DNA of 64,000 nucleotides from Ruegeria lacuscaerulensis (lineage in GTDB: Bacteria; Pseudomonadota; Alphaproteobacteria; Rhodobacterales; Rhodobacteraceae), in contig NZ_WPZL01000013.1 of assembly GCF_013031245.1 (NCBI RefSeq), positions 1 through 64,000 of the forward strand. The letters are read 5' to 3'. Made by a program: the position numbers and the translations under genes. Below the pieces are notes generated by a model that was given only the letters and a program-made list of their open reading frames with translations, ran no database searches and was not told the origin of the DNA. This document shows positions 57,684 through 64,000 of the stretch, in pieces; within the stretch, counting starts at the first letter, position 1, and the number at the start of each line of letters is the position of its first letter.

Positions 57684-60119
57684 ATGAAGTCGCGCACCAA
57701 AGTTGTTGTGATCGGCGGCGGGATCGCCGGATGTTCGACGCTGTACCACCTGACACAGGAGGGGTGGACAGATGTGGTTCTGGTCGAGCGGAATGAACTG
57801 ACTTCGGGCACCACCTGGCATTCCGCCGCGCAGGTGACGAATTTTGGCATGAACCAGACGATGGTGGGGCTGAAATCCCACTCGATCCATTTGTACAAGG
57901 AATTGGCTGAAGACCCGGACTACCCGATCAACTACCACCATGGCGATGGCGGCATCCGTCTGGCCAACACCGAAGCGCAGATGCAGGGCTATCGCCATTT
58001 CGCGTCGATGGCCAGGGGGATGGAAGTCCATTTCGAAGTGATCGATGCCGAAGAATGTGCCCGTCGTCATCCGCTGATCTCGACCGAGAACCTGATCGGC
58101 GGTTTGTGGGATCCGCTGGATGGCGATATCGACCCCGCGCAGCTGTGTCAGGCGTTGGCTCGTCGGGCGCGGAGGGCAGGGGCCGAGGTCTATCGCAACA
58201 CTCCGGTAACAGAGCTGACGCAGCACGGCGACGATACCTGGACCGTTCACACACAACTTGGAGACATCGATTGCGACATCGTGGTCAACGCTTGCGGGTA
58301 CCGGGTCAATGAAGTCGGTGCGATGATGGGCGTGCATCATCCGGTCTCGTCCATGGAGCACCAGTATTTTCTGACAGAAGAGATTGCGGCCATTCGGGAT
58401 GCGGGCCACAGGATGCCTCTGCTGCGGTGCCCGATCAGCGATTACTATTGTCGGCAGGAAAAGAACGGCCTGTTGCTGGGGTTTTACGAGCAGGACTGCA
58501 AGACCTGGGGCATGGACGGGATCGACCCAAACTTCGTCAATGCCCTGTGCCCGGATGATCTGGATCGCGTTACGGATGTTCTGGAAGGCGCTTTCGCCCG
58601 GATGCCCGCTCTGATGGAGGTCGGGATTCATACCGTAGTCAACGGTCCGATCACTTACACAATCGACGGGGCACCACTGGTCGGGCAGATACCAGGCAAG
58701 CGCAACGCGTTCTGCATCATCGGTCTGCGGGCCGGTTTGGGCGAAGGTGGCGGCCACGGATGGCTGCTGGCCCAGCAGATCGTGCATGGTGAGGCGTGCT
58801 ATGACACATGGTGCCTCGACCCCCGGCGGTTTGCGGCTCATGCAAATGTGGAACTGACAGCGCTGAAGGCGATTGAGGACTATCAAAACGAGTTCCGGTT
58901 CCATTTCCCGCACGAACACCGGCCTGCAGGGCGACCGGCCAAAACGACCCCTCTGACACCTGTATTGGCGGCGGAAGGGGCCGAGTTCACTGTGGTCAAC
59001 GGATGGGAGAGGGTGGATTACATCAAGCCCAACACTAGTTTTTCACCCACTCTCAGTTTCGATTTTGACGAAACCTTCGATCTGGTCGCGGCCGAGGTCG
59101 CGAATGTTCAGACCGGCGTCGGGCTGGCCGAGGTTAACGGGTTCAATCGGATTGAGATCACAGGGGCAGATAGGCGCACTTTTCTGGACCGGATGTTCTG
59201 CGGTACTGTCATCCGGCGCGACGGCCGGGTGGGGTTGGGCTATCTGCTGAACCATCACGGGATGGTCAAAGCCGAGGCGACCATTGCAAACCTTCCTGCC
59301 AGCGACCGGGGACCGGCCCGGCTGTGGTATGGCTCTGCCGCGGCCAGCGAATTTCACGACATGGACTGGCTGGGCCAACACCTGAGGGCGGATGAAGACG
59401 TTCACCTGCGCAGCCTGACCAACGATCAGACCATCCTGATCCTTGCAGGTCCCAAAGCGCGTGATGTTTTGTCTGCCTGCGCCCGGGGGAATTGGTCCGC
59501 TGGCGCGTTTCCATGGCTCAGCGTTCGGGAGTGCTTTGTCGGTATTGCTCCGGCCACGGTCATGAGTGTCAGTTTTTCGGGCGAAATGGCCTATGAAATC
59601 CACGTTCCCAATGCGTCGCTCTATGCGGCCTACCTTGCGTTGCGGCAGGCAGGGGAGGAGCACGGCTTAAAACTGTTCGGCGCGCGGGCGGTAGAGTCCA
59701 TGCGGATGGAGAAGAGCTTTCTGCATTGGAAGGCCGATCTGATTACCGAGTTTGATCCGTTCGAGACTGGATTGGATCGGTTCGTCAAGTTGGGTAAAGG
59801 CGAATTCGTTGGGCGCGATGCTCTGATGAAGCGCCAGTCAGAAGGCCCGCGAAAAAAGCTGATTGCATTGCAAATCGGTATGGCGCAACGACCCGCGCAT
59901 CCGGGGGCGTCCCTGATGCTGGGCGAAAAAGTTATTGGCACAATCACTTCGGGCGATTGGGGGCATCGCACCGGCCTAAACCTGGCGCATGGGTATGTTG
60001 ATCCCGGGCTGGCTGACGTGGGATGCGAAATGGAGTTGGATTCCTGTGGGCAACGCGCCCGTGCCTTGGTCATACCGCCGTCGCCCTATGATCCGGATTT
60101 TGAACGGTTGCGAATGTGA
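57684..60119 (+). CDS. Dimethylglycine/sarcosine dehydrogenase-type FAD protein with C-terminal GcvT domain
   Basis: The 811-residue protein has the FAD motif VVVIGGGIAGCSTLYHL at its start and a covalent-flavin-type region (SGTTWHSAAQVTNFG). The C-terminal folate-binding aminomethyltransferase domain starts near residue 450 (FLDRMFCGTVIRRDGRVGLGYLLN, YEIHVPNASLYAAYLALRQAG). Such enzymes oxidatively demethylate N-methyl amines and load the one-carbon unit on tetrahydrofolate. The ATG at MKSRTK follows GAGGGAG; one seven codons earlier is also open. It is divergent from the MttB gene. Confidence 0.88.
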   Translation: MKSRTKVVVIGGGIAGCSTLYHLTQEGWTDVVLVERNELTSGTTWHSAAQVTNFGMNQTMVGLKSHSIHLYKELAEDPDYPINYHHGDGGIRLANTEAQMQGYRHFASMARGMEVHFEVIDAEECARRHPLISTENLIGGLWDPLDGDIDPAQLCQALARRARRAGAEVYRNTPVTELTQHGDDTWTVHTQLGDIDCDIVVNACGYRVNEVGAMMGVHHPVSSMEHQYFLTEEIAAIRDAGHRMPLLRCPISDYYCRQEKNGLLLGFYEQDCKTWGMDGIDPNFVNALCPDDLDRVTDVLEGAFARMPALMEVGIHTVVNGPITYTIDGAPLVGQIPGKRNAFCIIGLRAGLGEGGGHGWLLAQQIVHGEACYDTWCLDPRRFAAHANVELTALKAIEDYQNEFRFHFPHEHRPAGRPAKTTPLTPVLAAEGAEFTVVNGWERVDYIKPNTSFSPTLSFDFDETFDLVAAEVANVQTGVGLAEVNGFNRIEITGADRRTFLDRMFCGTVIRRDGRVGLGYLLNHHGMVKAEATIANLPASDRGPARLWYGSAAASEFHDMDWLGQHLRADEDVHLRSLTNDQTILILAGPKARDVLSACARGNWSAGAFPWLSVRECFVGIAPATVMSVSFSGEMAYEIHVPNASLYAAYLALRQAGEEHGLKLFGARAVESMRMEKSFLHWKADLITEFDPFETGLDRFVKLGKGEFVGRDALMKRQSEGPRKKLIALQIGMAQRPAHPGASLMLGEKVIGTITSGDWGHRTGLNLAHGYVDPGLADVGCEMELDSCGQRARALVIPPSPYDPDFERLRM

Positions 60120-60175
60120 TACCTCCGCGTCCCGTACAACTTCACCATTGCCGCAAGTGCAAATTTTTGCTTCGC

Positions 60176-60198
60176 TTGTTTCGATCCAATCGAAACAA
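60176..60198. promoter_or_regulatory. Perfect dyad operator candidate before the LysR-type gene
   Basis: A TTGTTTCGAT half-site and its exact inverted copy ATCGAAACAA are separated by CCA, ending 12 bases before the LysR ATG. The half-site core GTTTCGAT recurs at 57594-57601 in the MttB/flavoprotein divergent promoter region. The palindrome is likely the binding site of the LysR protein or of a related regulator. Confidence 0.7.
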
Positions 60199-60210
60199 TG
60201 GGCGTCCAAG

Positions 60211-61182
60211 ATGTCAAAATCTCTGAGCCTGCGTTGGCTGGAAGTGTTCCGGCTGGTTGCCAAGTCAGGGTCGATCCAGAAAGTCGCATCCGAAACGGGG
60301 CTGTCCATCAGCACCGTTTCAAACCACCTGCGCAGTCTGGAGGCCGCGCTGGGCATTGACCTTGTCGATCATGGACGTCGCCCAATGGGGTTGACGCCCG
60401 CAGGCGAAGTTTTCGCGCGCTATGTTCGCGACGGTCTGACAGTTCTCAAACGAGGCGAGGCCGAAATTCGTTCGGGAAACTGGCGCCATGCGACAGACCT
60501 GCGGTTGGCATTGATCGATGATTTCGACAATCAGATCGCACCTGATCTGTTCCGATTTCTGGCCCATGCTCTGCCGCGGTGTAATTTCCGACACTATACG
60601 CGCCCGAGCCATGAGATCATCGCAAAACTGCAGGAACACAAGCTGGACGCCGGGGTCGCCACCCGTCCGTCCGAACGAACGGTGGGCCTGATCGAATACC
60701 CACTGATGCGTGACCCGTTTGTGGTGATATTGCCCAATTCGTTCGAGGGCGATCCCGAAGGACTTTTCACACCGGATTCCGATCTGCCCCTGCTGAGATA
60801 TTCGCGGGATTACATGATCGGCAAGCAGATCGAAATCCAGCTTACGCGCAACAAATACAACTTGCCCAACCGGTTTGAGTTGGAATGCAACCAATCCATT
60901 ACCGGCCTCGTCGCCGAAGGCAGTGGTTGGGCGATCACCACGGCGGCTTGTTTCCATCGTGCCCAAAGGTTTCATGACAGTGTCAAAGTCATACCGTTTC
61001 CGGGCAGAAATTTCGTTCGAACGGTGTCACTGTTCACGACCGAGGTTTATCCGGAAACCACCTCGAAACTAATCCAGAAGGTCATGGTAAATCTGATCCG
61101 GCAGCACTTTACCGATCCGATGTGCAAAGCACATTTTTGGCTGAAGGACGAATTCGTTACGCTGGAAGCCGAAGGTACCTAG
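60211..61182 (+). CDS. LysR-type regulator
   Basis: The 323-residue protein has a helix-turn-helix at residues about 8-45 (LVAKSGSIQKVASETGLSISTVSNHLRSLEA) and a LysR substrate domain (ATDLRLALIDDFDNQIAPDLFRFLAHAL). The ATG at MSKSLS was chosen because the dyad operator lies just before it, while a longer open frame would run through the flavoprotein gene end. It is convergent with the LacI gene (4-base overlap of stops). It probably controls the MttB/flavoprotein/ureohydrolase genes. Confidence 0.9.
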   Translation: MSKSLSLRWLEVFRLVAKSGSIQKVASETGLSISTVSNHLRSLEAALGIDLVDHGRRPMGLTPAGEVFARYVRDGLTVLKRGEAEIRSGNWRHATDLRLALIDDFDNQIAPDLFRFLAHALPRCNFRHYTRPSHEIIAKLQEHKLDAGVATRPSERTVGLIEYPLMRDPFVVILPNSFEGDPEGLFTPDSDLPLLRYSRDYMIGKQIEIQLTRNKYNLPNRFELECNQSITGLVAEGSGWAITTAACFHRAQRFHDSVKVIPFPGRNFVRTVSLFTTEVYPETTSKLIQKVMVNLIRQHFTDPMCKAHFWLKDEFVTLEAEGT

Positions 61183-62204
61183 GCATGGGCCGGCCGCCCA
61201 AGGGACTGGCGCTCAACGATCTTTGTATCCAGTCTCAGCCCTGCGCTAATCGCCTTGTTTTCGACCATTTCAACCAACTCCAATGCAGCCTGCCGACCCA
61301 TTTCCCGATGCGGGACATGTACGGTCGTCAGACCAGGGGAGGCGATCCGCGCCAGTTCAATATCGTCGAACCCGGTGATGGAGATATCCTCAGGCACTTT
61401 CAGGCCCATTTCCTGGGCTCGGCGCACAGCACCGACTGCCAGAACATCGTTACCGCACAGGATTGCTGTTGGCGGTGTCTCCTGTGACATCAGTTGGGTA
61501 AAAGCTTCGGCGCCGTTGTCGATATCATAGGGAGTTTCGATGATTGTAAGGTTCGAAGGTGTCATGTCGTTCTGGCTGATTGCATCCCGAACGCCTTCGA
61601 TCCGAAGGTACGCACGGTCATTGCCCGCGCTGACGCCGGATATCATGCCGATTTGCCTGTGGCCGAGCCCAATGACATGGTTCGCCAGTTCAAACATCGC
61701 CGCGCGGTTGTCAAAGCCAACTGAGGGAATCTGCGCGTCAGGCTGAAAAGACCACGCAACAAGTACCGGAATTTTGCGCTGTTCAAGATAGTCGTAGATA
61801 TGCGGGTCGCGGTCGTGGCCGATCAGCAGCAACCCGTCGGCCCCTCGCGCTACCAGAGTGCGAATTTGTTCATCCTCAATGTCGGGTTTGTATGCAGAAC
61901 TTGAAACCAGCAGCGTATAGCCGTGTTGGTGCAGTTCTTCCTGAAACGCCTGCAGGCCACGCGCAAAAATGGCGTTTTCCATGGTTGGAATAATCGCACC
62001 GATTGTGGATGACCGTTTGGCGGCCATGACCCGGGCGGCAAAGTTGGGTGTGTACCCCAGCGCATCCACCGCCGTCAGAACGCGCTGGCGCGTTGCTTCG
62101 ACTACCCTGTCGGGATTGTTCAGGCAGCGCGATACGGTTGCCGTCGAAACACCGGCCATTTTGGCCACATCATCCAGTGTCGGCACTGATCCAAGTTTCG
62201 ACAT
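61179..62204 (-). CDS. LacI-family regulator of the TRAP transporter operon
   Basis: The 341-residue protein has the LacI headpiece (PTLDDVAKMAGVSTATVSRCLNNPDRV, hinge YTPNFAARVMAA) and a periplasmic-binding-type effector domain with a RipA-like core. It is divergent from the TRAP operon, and two LacI-type operators lie in between. The ATG is preferred to a TTG two codons upstream. The effector is unknown; a carboxylate or sugar acid is plausible for a TRAP system. Confidence 0.92.
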   Translation of the reverse strand: MSKLGSVPTLDDVAKMAGVSTATVSRCLNNPDRVVEATRQRVLTAVDALGYTPNFAARVMAAKRSSTIGAIIPTMENAIFARGLQAFQEELHQHGYTLLVSSSAYKPDIEDEQIRTLVARGADGLLLIGHDRDPHIYDYLEQRKIPVLVAWSFQPDAQIPSVGFDNRAAMFELANHVIGLGHRQIGMISGVSAGNDRAYLRIEGVRDAISQNDMTPSNLTIIETPYDIDNGAEAFTQLMSQETPPTAILCGNDVLAVGAVRRAQEMGLKVPEDISITGFDDIELARIASPGLTTVHVPHREMGRQAALELVEMVENKAISAGLRLDTKIVERQSLGRPAHA

Positions 62205-62270
62205 TTCCAAATCCGCAATTCACCTTTGCCTATAAGTCTAAACGCAACCGCACCTCAAGGAAAGCAGATA

Positions 62271-62284
62271 TGTAAGCGCTTGCA
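62271..62284. promoter_or_regulatory. LacI-type operator 1
   Basis: TGTAAGCGCTTGCA is a LacI-family operator with one mismatch from the perfect palindrome. Its centre is 21 bases from that of operator 2, so both lie on the same face of the helix. It is 67 bases upstream of the lacI start. Confidence 0.85.
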
Positions 62285-62291
62285 TTTCTCA

Positions 62292-62305
62292 TGTAAGCGC
62301 TTACA
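62292..62305. promoter_or_regulatory. LacI-type operator 2
   Basis: TGTAAGCGCTTACA is a perfect 14-base palindrome with the AAGCGCTT core common for LacI-family proteins. It lies 36 bases before the first gene of the TRAP operon and so could block its promoter. Confidence 0.88.
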
Positions 62306-62340
62306 AATGGCATTGGACTGATTCCAAGGGAGTCCGGGAA

Positions 62341-62526
62341 ATGTATCTGACCGCATCCATCATCGTGTTTGCCATCTACTTTGCGAACGTGGCGCTGGGG
62401 GCGTTTGCCAGCAGCGCATTTCTTGGGGACGTAGGAGAAATGTTGGTCCTGTTCGCGGCGTCGATCCTGTTCGTTGTCGCAATTCTGAAAAAGGAGGCTG
62501 ACCGCGACGCAGAAAGCGACAGCTGA
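62341..62526 (+). CDS. Small membrane protein heading the TRAP operon
   Basis: This 61-residue protein has two hydrophobic stretches (ASIIVFAIYFANVALGAFA and MLVLFAASILFVVAIL) and a charged C-terminus (KKEADRDAESDS). It follows GGGAG and is 22 bases before dctP. I know no function. Its position suggests a role with the transporter, or it may be an ordinary accessory membrane peptide. Confidence 0.75.
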   Translation: MYLTASIIVFAIYFANVALGAFASSAFLGDVGEMLVLFAASILFVVAILKKEADRDAESDS

Positions 62527-62548
62527 ATTTTGCTTGGGAGGGCAATTG

Positions 62549-63694
62549 ATGAACAACGACAAAAGTGAACTGGCGTCAGAAGAGCGCCGTAATTTTCTGA
62601 AGCTTAGCGCCAGTGGCGCATTCACCGCAGCATTGGTCGCGGGGGCAAGCGGCGTACTTTGGTCATCCGAAGCCGTGGCACAGACCGCCAAGGAAGAGAA
62701 GGAACGTGAGAGCGCGGCTGACCACGTCATGACTGTTGCGACCGCTTACGTACTGGGCGCATCGCGCAGCTACCCGATCATGCAACTGGATCTGAAAGAG
62801 AACATCCAGAACGCAACAAATGGCAAAGTCTACGTCAAGCTGGCTCCGGGCGGGCAATTGGGGGCAGGTGGTGCTTTGGTACAGAAGGTTCAGGGCGGTA
62901 CGATCCAGGCCGCACAACACTCGCTGTCGAACTTTGCGCCATTTGCATCGACTGTTGACCTGATCAACATGCCGTATCTGTGCGGTTCGAATCAGCGGTT
63001 CACCAATCTGGTGCATTCGGACGCGTGGAAAAACGAAGTCCATCCAAAAGTCGAAGCCGCCGGATTCAAGGCACTGTTCTATGTGGTGATTGACCCGCGG
63101 GTTGTAGCGGTTCGCCAGGGTGGCAATGCCATCGTCACTCCGGGCGACATGAGCGGCGTGAAGTTCCGCGTGCCCGGCTCGAAGATGCTGCAGCAATACT
63201 ACCGCATGGTCGGTGCGAACCCGACACCGGTGGCGTGGGGCGAGACGCCTTCGGCGATCAAACAAGGTGTGGCCGATGCGCTCGATCCCTCGGTTGGTGC
63301 GCTCTATGTCTTTGGCTTCAAGGATATCCTCAGCCACGTGACCTTTACTCAGGCCGTACCGGACAGTCAGGTCTATTCCTGTAACCTCGAATGGTTCAAT
63401 TCGATGCCTGCGGACGTGCAGGAAGGCATCATGTGGGGGGCAGAGATGACCAGCCATCAGAACCTGTCCAAAGTGCCTTCGGCCCGGGCTTATGCCATGG
63501 CCGAATTAAACAGGGCGGGCGTGCAGTTCCAGTCGCTGAACGACGATCAGTTGGCGGAATGGCAGGACGTTGGCGGCTATCAGCGCTCGGAATGGGATCC
63601 GTTCAAGACTGAGCTGGCCGGATCGATGGACAACTTCGAAAAGCTGGTCGAGGCGGCTGGAACGCAAGGCAAGTACTTCGTCCACGACGCATAA
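62549..63694 (+). CDS. TRAP transporter substrate-binding protein (DctP family)
   Basis: The 381-residue protein has a twin-arginine-like signal (ERRNFLKLSASGAFTAALVAG) and a DctP-type solute-binding domain (NATNGKVYVKLAPGGQLG, GGTIQAAQHS, the GMKFRVPGS-like GVKFRVPGSKML, and PTPVAWGETPSAIKQGVADA). It binds an organic acid or similar ligand in the periplasm and hands it to DctQM. The ATG at MNNDKS follows GGGAGG. It is co-directional with a partial dctQ. Confidence 0.93.
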   Translation: MNNDKSELASEERRNFLKLSASGAFTAALVAGASGVLWSSEAVAQTAKEEKERESAADHVMTVATAYVLGASRSYPIMQLDLKENIQNATNGKVYVKLAPGGQLGAGGALVQKVQGGTIQAAQHSLSNFAPFASTVDLINMPYLCGSNQRFTNLVHSDAWKNEVHPKVEAAGFKALFYVVIDPRVVAVRQGGNAIVTPGDMSGVKFRVPGSKMLQQYYRMVGANPTPVAWGETPSAIKQGVADALDPSVGALYVFGFKDILSHVTFTQAVPDSQVYSCNLEWFNSMPADVQEGIMWGAEMTSHQNLSKVPSARAYAMAELNRAGVQFQSLNDDQLAEWQDVGGYQRSEWDPFKTELAGSMDNFEKLVEAAGTQGKYFVHDA

Positions 63695-63737
63695 TACCAA
63701 GCCGACGGGTGCAACCAATTTGCCCGCGATCTTCCTT

Positions 63738-63792
63738 AGCAGTCAGGTCTGAACCGGCCCGTGACAGAAGGCCAACGCCTGACTGCTCTTTT
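63738..63792 (+). promoter_or_regulatory. Stem-loop between dctP and dctQ
   Basis: A 10-bp perfect stem (AGCAGTCAGG with CCTGACTGCT) encloses 30 bases that themselves can pair (GGCC copies), followed by CTTTTG. It is well placed to reduce read-through so that the binding protein is made in excess of the permease. Confidence 0.72.
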
Positions 63793-63805
63793 GCCGAGGG
63801 ATAAG

Positions 63806-64000
63806 ATGACCGTTCTTCAAAACATAGACCGCAATGCCGAACGCTGGCTGCTGCTGGTGTTCTACGTGATGCTGGTCATTACGATGGCCATCGAGGTTCT
63901 GCGGCGGGAAATATTTGCGTTTTCCTCGATCTGGGGCGAGGAAATTGTCCGCTATTCTTTCATATACCTTGCGTGGATCGGGGCCGCAGCTGCGGTCAAG
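63806..64000 (+). CDS. TRAP transporter small permease DctQ, N-terminal part (partial)
   Basis: The first 65 codons are present and the gene runs off the window end. The N-terminus MTVLQNIDRNAERWLLLVFYVMLVI, with EVLRRE and SIWGEEIVRYSFIYLAWIGAAAAV, is typical of DctQ-type small permease subunits (WxEExxRYxFxW motif). The start follows GAGGGATAAG. Confidence 0.9.
   Translation, partial: MTVLQNIDRNAERWLLLVFYVMLVITMAIEVLRREIFAFSSIWGEEIVRYSFIYLAWIGAAAAVK

Noticed and set aside
57585-58919. 444-codon open frame on the minus strand opposite the flavoprotein gene
   Set aside because: It overlaps fully with a clear FAD-protein coding frame on the other strand. No recognisable family, start site or independent promoter is visible.

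Overview
This window reads as chromosomal DNA of a marine alphaproteobacterium of the Roseobacter group (Rhodobacterales). The reasons are the gene content (cd1-type denitrification, multi-subunit sarcosine oxidase, non-pyrrolysine MttB homologue, malyl-CoA lyase, TRAP transporter, ProXVW), the moderately GC-rich codon use, and gene orders familiar from that group. This placement is inference. No rRNA, tRNA, CRISPR array or insertion sequence was recognised.

Left part (1-30.6 kb): a compact denitrification island. After the end of a probable glyA and an Mcl1-like lyase, the minus strand carries nosCRZDFYLX (N2O reductase and maturation) and nirECF(DL)GHJN (heme d1 synthesis) plus a small membrane protein. 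Upstream of these lie a cupredoxin, an unusual NapC/NirT-type multiheme fusion and nirS. The plus strand carries nnrS and norCBQDEF (NO reductase), followed by hemA and a DNR/NnrR-like Crp/Fnr regulator. Six FNR/DNR-type 14-bp sites (TTGAC-N4-GTCAA-like) precede nosC, nirE, nirS, nnrS, norC and the divergent hemA/regulator pair. The whole pathway from nitrite to N2, its heme supply and its regulator therefore look like one regulon. No nar or nap genes are in the window.

Middle (31-43.1 kb): a soxBDAG sarcosine-oxidase-type operon whose delta subunit lacks the usual zinc cysteines. Next comes a visibly more AT-rich signalling patch: a multi-TM sensor kinase, a cytochrome P450, a LuxI-type acyl-homoserine-lactone synthase with no LuxR in the window, and two paralogous response regulators with a degenerate GGDEF-like output domain. 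This patch is the best candidate here for an undescribed system.

Right part (43.2-64 kb): catabolic accessory regions. A tightly overlapping operon encodes an Ldh2-type dehydrogenase, a DUF3726-like protein, an unknown 561-residue protein, an M19-dipeptidase-like protein lacking some metal ligands, and a ketoglutarate-semialdehyde-type dehydrogenase, with a divergent LysR. Then come a ProXVW-type quaternary-amine ABC transporter, two convergent ureohydrolases, a non-Pyl MttB homologue, a dimethylglycine-dehydrogenase-type flavoprotein and a LysR, probably for an N-methylated (possibly guanidino) compound. Last is a LacI-controlled TRAP transporter with two operators 21 bp apart, cut by the window end inside dctQ.
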